Assembly (NCBI GenBank): GCA_943370355.1
Contig: CALRQP020000016.1
Coordinates: forward strand, 1-64,000
Reading direction: 5' to 3'
DNA length: 64,000 nt
Source of the DNA: JADCGM01 sp943370355
Lineage (GTDB): Bacteria > Pseudomonadota > Alphaproteobacteria > Sphingomonadales > Sphingomonadaceae
Part shown: positions 7,033-14,602 of the stretch, piece after piece
Layout of the letters: each line of letters opens with the position of its first letter
How positions within the stretch are numbered: the first letter of the stretch is position 1
Translations under genes and position numbers: made by a program
The notes under the pieces: generated by a model
Databases searched by the model: none
Seen by the model: only the letters and a program-made list of their open reading frames with translations
What the model was told of the DNA's origin: nothing

Positions 7033-7959
7033 GTGCATCTCGACTGGGAAAAGCTGCGGCTGTTCCACTGCGTCGCGGAGTCGGGCAGCTTTACCGAGGC
7101 GGCTCGGCGGCTCGGCATGAGCCAGCCGGCGCTATCGCGGCAGATCCAGACGCTCGAAGCGACCACGCGGGCCAAGCTGTTCCACCGCCACGCGCGCGGC
7201 CTGGCGCTGACTCATGAGGGCGAGCAGCTGCACGCCGCCACCCGCGACATGCAGGAACGCATCGAGCGCACGCAGCAGGGCATCGACTTCTCCCGCGACC
7301 GGCCGACCGGCGAGGTCAGGCTCACGACCACGGTGAGCTTCGGATCGACCTGGCTGGCACGCGAGCTCAAGGACTTCATCGAACTCTATCCCGATATCTC
7401 GGTGACGCTGCTGCTCGCCGACGACGATGTCGACCTGTCGAAGCGTGAAGCCGATGTCGCGATCCGCTTCCACGCGCCGCACCAGTCAGACCTGATCCAG
7501 AAATCGCTGGTCCCGGTCCGTTACTGGCTGTGCGCTTCACCCGAATATCTCGAAAAATATGGCGAGCCGCAGTCGGTCGAGGAACTCGACCGGCACCGCG
7601 TGCTGTCCTATGGCGCGCTCGCGCCGCAGCCGATCCGCTCGGTGAACTGGATCCAGGATGTCGGCCATCATGGGCCACCGCGCCAGCCGGTGCTGACCCT
7701 CAACAACATCTTCGGACTGCTGCAGGCCGCCGAAGCGGGGATCGGCATCGCCGCGCTTCCGAGTTACCTGATCCGCTTTTCGGGCAAGGTCCGGCCGATC
7801 CTGACCAATGTCGAGGGCCCCGTGTTCCGGACGTATTTCGTCTATCCATCCGAGCTCAAGACCTCGGTCCGGGTGGCGGTCCTGCGCGATTTCCTCGTCA
7901 GCCGGATGACGCCGGCGGCGTTCGATCTGCGCGCCAAGCCCCATGCGGTGGCTGCATAG
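7033..7959 (+). CDS. LysR-family transcriptional regulator
   Basis: A 308-residue LysR-type regulator starting at GTG 7033, directly behind a GGAGGAGG ribosome-binding site. Residues 1-60 are the winged helix-turn-helix (LRLFHCVAESGSFTEAARRLGMSQPALSRQIQTLE). Residues about 90-295 are the substrate-binding domain. The sequence resembles the alphaproteobacterial LysR that commonly follows trxB, but the ligand and targets are not known. No divergent target gene is present; the upstream gene is trxB on the same strand, separated by the repeat. A hairpin with T-run follows at 8135-8168. Confidence 0.92.
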   Translation: MHLDWEKLRLFHCVAESGSFTEAARRLGMSQPALSRQIQTLEATTRAKLFHRHARGLALTHEGEQLHAATRDMQERIERTQQGIDFSRDRPTGEVRLTTTVSFGSTWLARELKDFIELYPDISVTLLLADDDVDLSKREADVAIRFHAPHQSDLIQKSLVPVRYWLCASPEYLEKYGEPQSVEELDRHRVLSYGALAPQPIRSVNWIQDVGHHGPPRQPVLTLNNIFGLLQAAEAGIGIAALPSYLIRFSGKVRPILTNVEGPVFRTYFVYPSELKTSVRVAVLRDFLVSRMTPAAFDLRAKPHAVAA

Positions 7960-8039
7960 CTGCCGCTCCCTTTTCGGCGGTGCACAATTTCAGTTCGAAG
8001 GCGCATATGGCTCTCGTTGCTGCATTGCAGCGAGTGGTC

Positions 8040-8130
8040 GTGACGCCGCATCCCTCCCCCGCGTGCTCCGGCCGACGGCCCCTGGCGCATCTCCCTCCCC
8101 CTTTGAAGCGCCGGGGGCCGCCCCCATCCC
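8040..8130. repeat. G/C-rich palindromic intergenic repeat, copy 2 (diverged)
   Basis: A C/G-rich stretch with CCCTCCCCC tracts and the short perfect dyad GGGGGCCGCCCCC at 8114-8126. It resembles the other intergenic repeat copies but is the most degraded. It lies between the LysR stop at 7959 and the terminator at 8135. Confidence 0.45.
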
Positions 8131-8134
8131 TTCA

Positions 8135-8168
8135 GGGCCGGTCGCGCAAGCGGTCGGCCCTTTCTTTT
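8135..8168 (+). terminator. Rho-independent terminator after the LysR gene
   Basis: Eleven-base stem (8135-8145 with 8150-8160, two G-U pairs), GCAA tetraloop at 8146-8149, followed by TTTCTTTT at 8161-8168. It would end the trxB/LysR transcript before the deacetylase-like gene that starts at 8195. Confidence 0.8.
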
Positions 8169-8194
8169 GCTCCGGCGCTTGTTAAGGGTCGGGT

Positions 8195-9178
8195 GTGTTC
8201 AAGCCGCAGCCGTCGCAATATGTCCGCTTCCCCGACAGCTTTGGCCGCCGGGTCGCGCTGTTCGTCGATACCGAGGAAGAGTTCGACTGGACGAAGACGC
8301 GGCGGCGCGATGCGACAGGGGTCACCGCGATCCGCGCGCTGCCGGAGGCTCACCGGGTCATGCGCGGCTTTGGCCTCACGCCCGCCTATCTCGTCGACTA
8401 TCCGATCGCCTCGACGGCGCAGAGCGTCGAGGTGCTGCGCGGCTTCGTCGATGCGGGCGAATGCGCGATCGGTGCGCAGTTGCATGCTTGGGTCAATCCG
8501 CCCTTCACCGAGCAGCTGGAGCCGTCCACGTCCTTCGCCGGCAACCTGCCGCGCGCTCTCGAACATGCCAAGCTCGCCACGCTTACCACGATGATCAAGG
8601 CGTCATTCGGCGTGCAGCCGGTTGTTTATCGCGCCGGACGCTACGGCGTCGGCCCGAACACCGAGGCGTTGATCGACATGCTTGGTTACCGGCTCGACAC
8701 CTCGGTCCGGCCCTTGTTCGACTATTCCGACGAAGACGGGCCGAGCTTCGAGAATACGCGCGTCGTGCCCTATTGGACCGGTCCGGAGCGCCGTCTGCTG
8801 GAAGTGCCTCTGACCAACGTGTTTGTCGGCAATCTCAAGCGAATTGGAGAGCCGCTCTATCGTCGGGCGGGGCGGGGCGTCCGCAGTCTGCTGGCCCGGA
8901 CCGGCCTGCTCAATCGGGTTGCGCTGACACCTGAAGGCATTCCGGCGGAGGAGGCACTCGAGGCACTTCGCCTTCTCCTCGATACCGACATGCAGCTTAT
9001 CAATATCTCGTTTCACTCGCCGTCGGTCGAGCCGGGACACACGCCCTACGTCCGCGATGCTGCGGATCTTCGACTCTTCTATGACTGGTTCGACAGGGTT
9101 TTCGACTTCCTAGCCGCACGGGGCGTAACGCCTGCCTCGGTCGACGACATCCTTGAAGCGGCGGAGGCCACGCGCTAG
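8195..9178 (+). CDS. Polysaccharide-deacetylase-like (WalW-type) protein
   Basis: A 327-residue cytoplasmic protein starting at GTG 8195. Residues about 18-150 resemble a polysaccharide deacetylase (NodB-like) barrel: VALFVDTEEEFDW near the start supplies an acidic pair, and AIGAQLHAWVNPPF lies where the metal-binding region is expected. Late motifs NISFHSPSVEPGHTPYVRD match the WalW group of deacetylase-like proteins found in glycan loci. The classical HxxxH motif is not obvious, so catalysis is uncertain. It stands alone between a terminator and a tRNA. It is probably a carbohydrate-active or glycan-related enzyme. Confidence 0.65.
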   Translation: MFKPQPSQYVRFPDSFGRRVALFVDTEEEFDWTKTRRRDATGVTAIRALPEAHRVMRGFGLTPAYLVDYPIASTAQSVEVLRGFVDAGECAIGAQLHAWVNPPFTEQLEPSTSFAGNLPRALEHAKLATLTTMIKASFGVQPVVYRAGRYGVGPNTEALIDMLGYRLDTSVRPLFDYSDEDGPSFENTRVVPYWTGPERRLLEVPLTNVFVGNLKRIGEPLYRRAGRGVRSLLARTGLLNRVALTPEGIPAEEALEALRLLLDTDMQLINISFHSPSVEPGHTPYVRDAADLRLFYDWFDRVFDFLAARGVTPASVDDILEAAEATR

Positions 9179-9193
9179 GCCACCGGCGCGGTG

Positions 9194-9268
9194 GGGCCTG
9201 TAGCTCAATGGTAGAGCTGGCCGCTCATAACGGCTTGGTTGGGGGTTCGAATCCCTCCGGGCCCACCA
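9194..9268 (+). tRNA. tRNA with CAU anticodon, probably tRNA-Ile2
   Basis: A full cloverleaf with encoded CCA (9266-9268). The acceptor stem pairs GGGCCTG with CGGGCCC, the D stem is GCTC/GAGC, the anticodon stem GGCCG/CGGCT carries loop CTCATAA (anticodon CAT at 9226-9228), and the T loop is TTCGAAT. The acceptor and arm sequences look like the bacterial tRNA-Ile whose C34 is changed to lysidine by TilS to read AUA, rather than initiator or elongator tRNA-Met, but sequence inspection alone cannot prove this. Confidence 0.9.
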
Positions 9269-9375
9269 TAACCTTCGGTGTATTGGACAAGCGGCGGCTG
9301 GGGTCTATGACAGGCACCGGATCGGCAGGGGATGCGCGTGCGCGACAATCGGATCAACGGCAACGCAGAGATGGC

Positions 9376-9729
9376 ATGACGCGCGTGCTCGTCGTCGAGG
9401 ACGAACCATTGGTGCGCGACGTGATCGTCAGCGAACTGGAAGATGCGGGCTATGATGTCGCCCAAGCCGCGAACGGTCGTGAGGCTATGGCCGCGCTCGA
9501 AGCATCCGATCCGCGCGTCGACCTGCTGTTCACCGATATCCGCTTGCCCGGTCTTCTCGATGGCTGGGCGATCGCTGAACGCGCCCGTGCGCTCAACCCT
9601 GACGTCAAGGTCGTCTATGCGACCGGCTATTCCGCCGACAAACCCCGCCAGGTCCCGAACAGCCGCTTCCTCATGAAGCCATACCGGCCGCAGGCCGTGC
9701 TCGACACCTTCGCGGAGCTCGGCGTATAG
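9376..9729 (+). CDS. Single-domain response regulator (CheY-like receiver)
   Basis: A 117-residue protein that is only a receiver domain. It has the acidic pair in VVEDEP, phospho-acceptor Asp54 in LFTDIRLPG, the switch Thr in ATGYS and Lys101 in FLMKPY. It has no output domain, so it would signal by protein contact or phosphotransfer. The ATG at 9376 gives a standard receiver start; an in-frame ATG at 9307 would add 23 low-complexity residues, and a longer reading would run through the tRNA. The sequence resembles receivers paired with HWE kinases in alphaproteobacteria. No kinase is adjacent. Confidence 0.88.
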   Translation: MTRVLVVEDEPLVRDVIVSELEDAGYDVAQAANGREAMAALEASDPRVDLLFTDIRLPGLLDGWAIAERARALNPDVKVVYATGYSADKPRQVPNSRFLMKPYRPQAVLDTFAELGV

Positions 9730-9738
9730 GCGCGCGAG

Positions 9739-10077
9739 TCAGGCCTCAACCAGCTTCAGCAATCTGCGTTCGAGCGGAGCCAATACCGGTTTCAGCTCAT
9801 GCCCGCGCCGCAGCGTGACGCCGCCTTCGCCGATGAGCGCGTACTGACCCTGTTTCAGGCGCAGCGCCGGGCGCTTTACCACTTGGACTTCGGGCCGCTC
9901 CGAGGCGCGGCGGAAGGCGCTGAACACCGCTGCGTCGCCGTCCATCGCGATGGCATAGTCGCGCCACTCGCCCTCGGCGACCATGCGGCCATAGAGGTTC
10001 AGGATGATGTTCAGTTCATGCCGGTCGAACACAACCTGCGCGGCAGCACGGCGAGAGAAGGGGGTGACGACCCCCAT
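9739..10077 (-). CDS. DUF2794 family protein
   Basis: A 112-residue protein of the DUF2794 family, typical of alphaproteobacteria. The conserved core FDRHELNIILNLYGRMVAEGEWRDYAI is followed by AVFSAFRRASERPEV and a C-terminal L-rich helix. It is soluble with no signal peptide. Its ATG (10077-10075) shares one base with the stop of the serine acetyltransferase gene, so it is translated as the second gene of that pair. Function is unknown. Confidence 0.88.
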   Translation of the reverse strand: MGVVTPFSRRAAAQVVFDRHELNIILNLYGRMVAEGEWRDYAIAMDGDAAVFSAFRRASERPEVQVVKRPALRLKQGQYALIGEGGVTLRRGHELKPVLAPLERRLLKLVEA

Positions 10078-10775
10078 CAGGCAGCGTCGCCTGCCTTCTT
10101 GCGCTGCGGCCGGGCGTCGCGCTCCTCGATCATCGCCTCAAGCCGCTTGCGCAGCGTATCGACCTCGCATTTCAGCAGGTCGAGTTGCTGCGTCTGCGGA
10201 TCGAAGCGTTCGCTGCACGGCGTGCCATAGGGCATGAACGGCTTGGCATAGGCGGTTGCATCGACGAGCGTCTGCCGTGCCGGGATACCGACCATCGTCG
10301 CGCCCTCCGGTACGTCGCGCGTGACGACGGCATTGGCACCGATACGCGCGCGGCTGCCGACGGTGATCGGCCCCAGCACCTGCGCGCCCGAGCCAACGAT
10401 CACGCCATTCTCCAGCGTCGGATGCCGCTTGCCGTCGATGCCGTTCGACGGGTCGGTGCCGCCCAGCGTCACGCACTGATAGATGGTGACGTCGTCGCCG
10501 ATCTCGGCAGTCTCGCCGATCACCACGAAGCCATGATCGATGAAGAAATTGCGACCTATGGTTGCGCCCGGATGGATGTCGATGCCGGTCAGGATACGCG
10601 AGATATGATTTACGAGCCGCGCCACGAAATACAGCTCGCCGCGATAGAGCCAGTGCGCGAGCCGGTGGAAGGCAAGCGCGTGCACACCTGGGTAGAGCAG
10701 CACCTCCCACCGCGTTCGCGGTGCCGGATCGCGTGCCTTGATCGATTCGAGATAGTCGAACAATTGCCCGATCAC
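10077..10775 (-). CDS. epsC: Serine O-acetyltransferase (EpsC/CysE type)
   Basis: A 232-residue enzyme that acetylates serine with acetyl-CoA, the first step of cysteine synthesis. After an alpha-helical N-terminus come left-handed beta-helix hexapeptide repeats with DIHPGATIGRNFFIDHGFVVIGETAEIGDDVTIYQ (catalytic Asp/His region) and GSGAQVLGPITVGSRARIGANAVVTRDVPEGATMVGIPAR. It is shorter than E. coli CysE (273) and matches the EpsC subgroup. The last 50 residues form a charged helix and a basic tail. It is the first gene of a pair with DUF2794. Confidence 0.94.
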   Translation of the reverse strand: MIGQLFDYLESIKARDPAPRTRWEVLLYPGVHALAFHRLAHWLYRGELYFVARLVNHISRILTGIDIHPGATIGRNFFIDHGFVVIGETAEIGDDVTIYQCVTLGGTDPSNGIDGKRHPTLENGVIVGSGAQVLGPITVGSRARIGANAVVTRDVPEGATMVGIPARQTLVDATAYAKPFMPYGTPCSERFDPQTQQLDLLKCEVDTLRKRLEAMIEERDARPQRKKAGDAA

Positions 10776-10914
10776 ACTCGCCTCCCGTTGTTTCTTGCCA
10801 CCTATTTAGCGACGCCGCCGGGCGATTGCCAGTCCTGCACAGCCGGGCTGTCAAAGTCGTCCGGCAGCGCCCATGGTCGTTCCGCCGCCGATGGCAGCGG
10901 CGAAGGGACTCAAA

Positions 10915-11610
10915 ATGGCTCGGGCGCGAACGCATTCCGAAAAGCATCTGGTGGCCCGCATCGGCTGGCTGCGAGCGGCGGTCTTGGGCGCGAACGACGG
11001 GATCGTGTCGACGGCCAGCCTCATCGTCGGTGTCGCCGCGGCAGCCGCAACCCGCCACGACATATTGGTGGCAGGCGTTGCAGCGCTGCTCGCGGGGGCG
11101 CTGTCGATGGCAGCCGGCGAATATGTGTCGGTCAGTTCGCAGGCCGATACCGAACGTGCCGACCTGGTGCGCGAGGCGGCGGAGCAGGTCGATCAGCCGC
11201 AGTTCGAGCTTGAGGAGCTCGCGCAAATCTATGTCGGTCGCGGCGTCGCGCCCGACTTGGCGCAGCAGGTCGCGGCGCAGATGATGGCGAAGGATGCGCT
11301 CGGGGCGCACGCGCGGGACGAGTTGGGGATTTCCGAGGTCACCACCGCCCGGCCGATTCAGGCGGCGCTGACCTCCGCGCTGACCTTTTCCGCCGGCGCG
11401 GCGATGCCTTTGCTAACCGTGATCTTCGTCCCGGCGACTGCGCTGGTCATCGCGGTTTCAGGCGTCTCGCTGGTTGCACTTGCAGTGCTGGGTGCGATCG
11501 GCGCGCGGGCGGGCGGCGCGAGCATCGCTAAAGCCGTGACGCGCGTCACCTTCTGGGGTGCAGTCGCGATGGGCGTGACGGCGGGTGTCGGCAGCCTGTT
11601 CGGCGTTTAG
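10915..11610 (+). CDS. VIT1/CCC1-family metal transporter
   Basis: A 231-residue membrane protein of the VIT family, which moves Fe2+ or Mn2+ across membranes. The core is visible: WLRAAVLGANDGIVSTASLIVGVAAA (first helix with the conserved Asp), ALSMAAGEYVSVSSQADTERADL (metal-binding GEYxS/xE motif), a cytoplasmic helical insert to about residue 145, then three C-terminal hydrophobic segments. The ATG at 10915, behind GAAGGGA, gives the usual N-terminus; 14 more residues could be read from 10873 but are unlike the family. It overlaps the convergent ahpD by 4 bases. Confidence 0.9.
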   Translation: MARARTHSEKHLVARIGWLRAAVLGANDGIVSTASLIVGVAAAAATRHDILVAGVAALLAGALSMAAGEYVSVSSQADTERADLVREAAEQVDQPQFELEELAQIYVGRGVAPDLAQQVAAQMMAKDALGAHARDELGISEVTTARPIQAALTSALTFSAGAAMPLLTVIFVPATALVIAVSGVSLVALAVLGAIGARAGGASIAKAVTRVTFWGAVAMGVTAGVGSLFGV

Positions 11611-12128
11611 CCCATCGCCTGCAATGTCTTCGCCACGGCGTTAACGACCGCTCCGATGCGCACCGAAGCCTGGATCGCGGTGACCGGGACATTGTGCTCG
11701 CGCAGCACTTTCTCATGCGCGTCGATGCACATGCCGCAGCCGTTAATCGCTGAGACAGCGAGGCTGAACAGCTCGAAATCGACCTTCTCGATGCCGGGCG
11801 CGCCGATCACATTCATGCGCAGCCGGGCCGGCAGCGTGCCGAATTCCTTGTTCGAGGCAAGGTGCACGAAGCGATAATAGACGTTGTTCATCGCCATGAT
11901 CGACGCTGCGGCGCGCGCCGCATTCATCGCGGCCTCGGACAGCTTGTCCGCAGCTTCCGCCTCGGCGGCTTCGACGAGCGGGCGATAGCCCGTCGCATGG
12001 GCGCAGGCAACAAACAGGCCGTAGCGCTGCTGGTCGGTCAGGCCCGGCTCGGTGGTCAGCGAACCCATGTTGAGCCGCAGGTCCTTGGCATAGTCGGGCA
12101 GGCTGCGGACGAGGTCGGTGAGGGACAT
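11607..12128 (-). CDS. ahpD: Alkyl hydroperoxide reductase AhpD
   Basis: A 173-residue AhpD. The catalytic set is in the expected place: Glu119, then Cys131-x-x-Cys134 and His138 in INGCGMCIDAHEK, nearly the numbering of Mycobacterium tuberculosis AhpD (E118, C130, C133, H137). In that system AhpD, reduced by lipoamide partners, recycles AhpC. The start at 12128 (MSLTDLV) is preferred; a reading from 12167 would begin inside the repeat. It lies downstream of ahpC on the same strand, separated by 135 bases that contain a palindromic repeat. Confidence 0.95.
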   Translation of the reverse strand: MSLTDLVRSLPDYAKDLRLNMGSLTTEPGLTDQQRYGLFVACAHATGYRPLVEAAEAEAADKLSEAAMNAARAAASIMAMNNVYYRFVHLASNKEFGTLPARLRMNVIGAPGIEKVDFELFSLAVSAINGCGMCIDAHEKVLREHNVPVTAIQASVRIGAVVNAVAKTLQAMG

Positions 12129-12159
12129 TGGACGTGCCTTTACATGAAGGGCGGAGAAC

Positions 12160-12262
12160 AGCCCCACCCTGTCCCTCCCCTGCGAACAGGGGAGGGGACG
12201 CTACCCTCCACCGCTTGCGGGCTAGGGACGACTCGGCGAAGCCGAGCGTGGGTGGGGGCTGG
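12160..12262. repeat. G/C-rich palindromic intergenic repeat, copy 3 (between ahpC and ahpD)
   Basis: A structured element: an inner near-perfect hairpin (12171-12182 with 12187-12198, loop CGAA), a second small hairpin CTCGGC-GAA-GCCGAG (12232-12246), and outer arms (AGCCCCACCC near 12160 and GGGTGGGGGCT near 12250-12260) that can close the whole element. It separates two genes that should be co-expressed, so it may tune the ratio of AhpC to AhpD by processing or partial termination. Confidence 0.7.
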
Positions 12263-12263
12263 C

Positions 12264-12806
12264 TTAAGCCGCCGGCTTGAGCACTTCTTCGCCGGCCTGC
12301 CAGTTGCAGGGGCAGAGTTCGTCGGTCTGCAGCGCGTCGAGGTTGCGCAGCGTTTCCTGCGGGTTGCGGCCCTGGTTGAGGCCGTTCACCGAGACATGCT
12401 GGATGACATTGTGCGGATCGACGATGAAGGTGGCGCGCAGTGCAACGCCGGCTTCCTTGTCGAGAATGCCGAGCGCGCGAGCCAGCTCATGCTTGTTGTC
12501 GGCGATCCACGGGAAGTCGCAGGCGGCGAGGCGTTCGTCGGCCTTGCGCCACGCGAAGTGGACGAAATCGCTGTCGGTCGAGGCACCGATCAGCACGGCG
12601 TCGCGGTCGGCGAAGTCGTTCTTCAGCTCGCCATAGGCGATGATCTCGGTCGGGCAGATGAAGGTGAAGTCCTTCGGCCAGAAGAACACGACCTTCCACT
12701 TGCCGCCGGTGTCGGCGAGATTGAGCGTCTCGCCGCCGGGGAGCGCGGAAATGCCCTGCTGGATCGAAACAGTCAGTTCGGGGAATTTGTCGCCGATGGT
12801 CAGCAT
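12264..12806 (-). CDS. ahpC: Peroxiredoxin AhpC (mycobacterial-type)
   Basis: A 180-residue peroxiredoxin that reduces hydrogen peroxide and organic peroxides. The peroxidatic Cys51 is in FTFICPTE; near the C-terminus ELCPCNW provides two cysteines (165 and 167). A C-terminal CxC of this kind, together with a neighbouring AhpD, is the M. tuberculosis arrangement, not the E. coli AhpC/AhpF one; no ahpF is in the window. AGGAGA lies just before the ATG. It diverges from oxyR, which probably activates it. Confidence 0.96.
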   Translation of the reverse strand: MLTIGDKFPELTVSIQQGISALPGGETLNLADTGGKWKVVFFWPKDFTFICPTEIIAYGELKNDFADRDAVLIGASTDSDFVHFAWRKADERLAACDFPWIADNKHELARALGILDKEAGVALRATFIVDPHNVIQHVSVNGLNQGRNPQETLRNLDALQTDELCPCNWQAGEEVLKPAA

Positions 12807-12856
12807 GTAAATCTCCTGTGCCGGGTTGGACGGTAGGCTTATGTGCGGGGCCGCAG

Positions 12857-12905
12857 AAAATTAGCCAATTGATTATTTGATGCGAGTTGATCGATAATGT
12901 CGATC
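12857..12905. promoter_or_regulatory. oxyR/ahpC divergent control region with inverted repeat
   Basis: The 99 bases between ahpC and oxyR include an AT-rich block. A perfect inverted repeat GATCGA-TAATG-TCGATC occupies 12889-12905 and abuts the oxyR ATG at 12906; a second, looser dyad lies just left of it. The layout fits an OxyR operator controlling both directions, although the classical ATAG-N7-CTAT tetrads are not clear. Confidence 0.5.
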
Positions 12906-13796
12906 ATGTATTTGCCCACGCTTAAGCAGCTGCAATATCTGACTGCGCTCCAGCAATATGGCCATTTCGGTAAGGCGGCGGACGCCTGTTTCGTGACGCA
13001 ATCGACCCTGTCATCGGGGTTGCGCGAGCTCGAAACGCTGCTTGGTACGACGCTCGTCGAACGCACGCGCCGGGTGGTGCGGTTTACGCCGCTCGGCGAG
13101 CGAATCGCCACCAAGGCGCATATCGTTCTGCGAGAGGCAGAGGAGCTGGCCGAGATCGCGCAGGCATCGTCGAAGCCGCTGTCCGGCGAGCTGCGGCTCG
13201 GCGTGATCCCGACTATTGCACCCTTCTTCCTGCCCAAGGTGCTGCCGAAGCTGCGTGACCGCTATCCCGACCTGAAGCTATACTTGCGCGAGGAAATGAG
13301 TGGGCCGGCGTGCGAGGCCCTGGCGCGGGGGCAGCTCGACTGCGTGCTGCTCGCGCTGCCCTTTCCGTGCGGCGACGTGACGAGCGTCAAGCTGTTCGAC
13401 GACAGTTTCAGCATAGCCTTCCATGAGAGCGAACCGCCCGGCAACCTGCCGCGCGTGCCGCCCTCGGCGATCGACGAGCAGCGGCTGCTATTGCTCGAGG
13501 ACGGTCACTGCCTGAAGGACCATGCGCTGTCGGCCTGCAACCGGCCCGAACTGCGTGCTGAGGCGAAGGTGTTTGGCACCTCGCTGCACACGCTGGTGCA
13601 GATGGTCGACAACAAGCTCGGGCTGACCTTGCTGCCGCAGATGGCGATCGAGGCGGGGATATTGTCGAATACGCATGTCGCGGCGCGGCCGCTCGCTGGG
13701 GATAATCCGTCGCGCGAAATCGCGATGGTCTGGCGGACGAGCAGCCCGCGCGGCGACGAATTCCGGATGCTCGCCGAAGCGCTCGCGGCGGGCTAG
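12906..13796 (+). CDS. oxyR: Hydrogen-peroxide-sensing regulator OxyR
   Basis: A 296-residue LysR-type regulator. The N-terminal HTH (HFGKAADACFVTQSTLSSGLRELE) is OxyR-like, and the redox cysteines are in LEDGHCLKDHALSACN: Cys202 and Cys211, nine apart as in E. coli C199/C208, with the same GHCL context. Oxidation by peroxide would form the activating disulfide. The start at 12906 is preferred because an inverted repeat ends right before it; an ATG at 12897 would add three residues. It diverges from ahpC and ends 4 bases inside the convergent bpt gene. Confidence 0.94.
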   Translation: MYLPTLKQLQYLTALQQYGHFGKAADACFVTQSTLSSGLRELETLLGTTLVERTRRVVRFTPLGERIATKAHIVLREAEELAEIAQASSKPLSGELRLGVIPTIAPFFLPKVLPKLRDRYPDLKLYLREEMSGPACEALARGQLDCVLLALPFPCGDVTSVKLFDDSFSIAFHESEPPGNLPRVPPSAIDEQRLLLLEDGHCLKDHALSACNRPELRAEAKVFGTSLHTLVQMVDNKLGLTLLPQMAIEAGILSNTHVAARPLAGDNPSREIAMVWRTSSPRGDEFRMLAEALAAG

Positions 13797-14530
13797 TCGG
13801 CCTCGAACCGCCGCCAGCCGTGCGCGGTCAGCCGCTCGGCGGGCTTGAACTTGGTCTTGTAGCTCATGCGGTCACAGCCTTCGATCCAATAGCCGAGGTA
13901 GACATAGGGCAGAGCCGCAGCGCGGGCGCGGGCGATATGGTCGAGAATGACGAAGGTGCCGAGGCCCGAGCGCGGGCCTTCGGGCTCATAGAAGCTGTAA
14001 ACCATCGACAGTCCGTCGCTGTGCCGGTCGGTCAGTGCGGCGGCGACGAGCTTGCCGGGCGAGCCGTCGTCGGTCGGCTCGCGATATTCGATGAGCAGCG
14101 TGTCGACGGGCGTCTGCTCGACCATGTCCGCATAGTCGAACCCGTCCATGTTCGACATGCCGCCGACCGGGTGACGCGCGCTCAGATAGCGGCGCAGCAG
14201 GTCGAACTGCTCCTGTGTCGTCCACGGCTGGCAGATGCTGACTTTTAGCGCGGCGTTGCGGCGGATGAGCTTCTTCTGCGAGCCCGAAGGCATAAAGTCG
14301 CGCGCGACGACGCGGACCGACACGCAGGCGGTGCAGCTGTCGCAGCTCGGCCGGTAGACGACATTCTGACTGCGCCGGAACCCGATCCGCGTCAGCGCCT
14401 CGTTCATCTCGGCAGCGTCGGGACCACGCAGTTCGGTGAACACCTTCCGCTCGATCCGGCCCGGCAGATAGGGGCATTTGTTCGCCGAGGTGACGAAGAA
14501 GCGCGGAAAACGGAAAGTCTGATCGGTCAC
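13793..14530 (-). CDS. bpt: Aspartate/glutamate leucyltransferase (ATE1-like)
   Basis: A 245-residue member of the ATE/Bpt family, often named arginyltransferase. Bacterial members of this form transfer leucine to N-terminal Asp or Glu, making a degron for ClpS. Visible motifs are the N-terminal CPYLPGRIERKVFTEL, the cysteine-rich VYRPSCDSCTACVSVRV with the substrate-binding Cys residues, LRRYLSARHP, SMVYSFYEP and YVYLGYWIEGCDRMSYKTKFKP. The length is normal. It stands alone; its 3' end overlaps oxyR by 4 bases. With aat at 3.3 kb the window covers both bacterial N-degron ligases; clpS and clpA are not here. Confidence 0.94.
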   Translation of the reverse strand: MTDQTFRFPRFFVTSANKCPYLPGRIERKVFTELRGPDAAEMNEALTRIGFRRSQNVVYRPSCDSCTACVSVRVVARDFMPSGSQKKLIRRNAALKVSICQPWTTQEQFDLLRRYLSARHPVGGMSNMDGFDYADMVEQTPVDTLLIEYREPTDDGSPGKLVAAALTDRHSDGLSMVYSFYEPEGPRSGLGTFVILDHIARARAAALPYVYLGYWIEGCDRMSYKTKFKPAERLTAHGWRRFEAD

Positions 14531-14602
14531 GTGTCAGAGTATGCGCGAGGCGGGGGCGCGTGAAAAGGTCTCAGGTGGTCAGCCAAGCTAGGCTTCTCCC
14601 AC

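Noticed and set aside
9208..9375. Longer start for the receiver-domain protein
   Set aside because: The frame is open through the tRNA, but the added residues would be encoded by the tRNA gene and a low-complexity stretch. The receiver fold begins at the ATG 9376.
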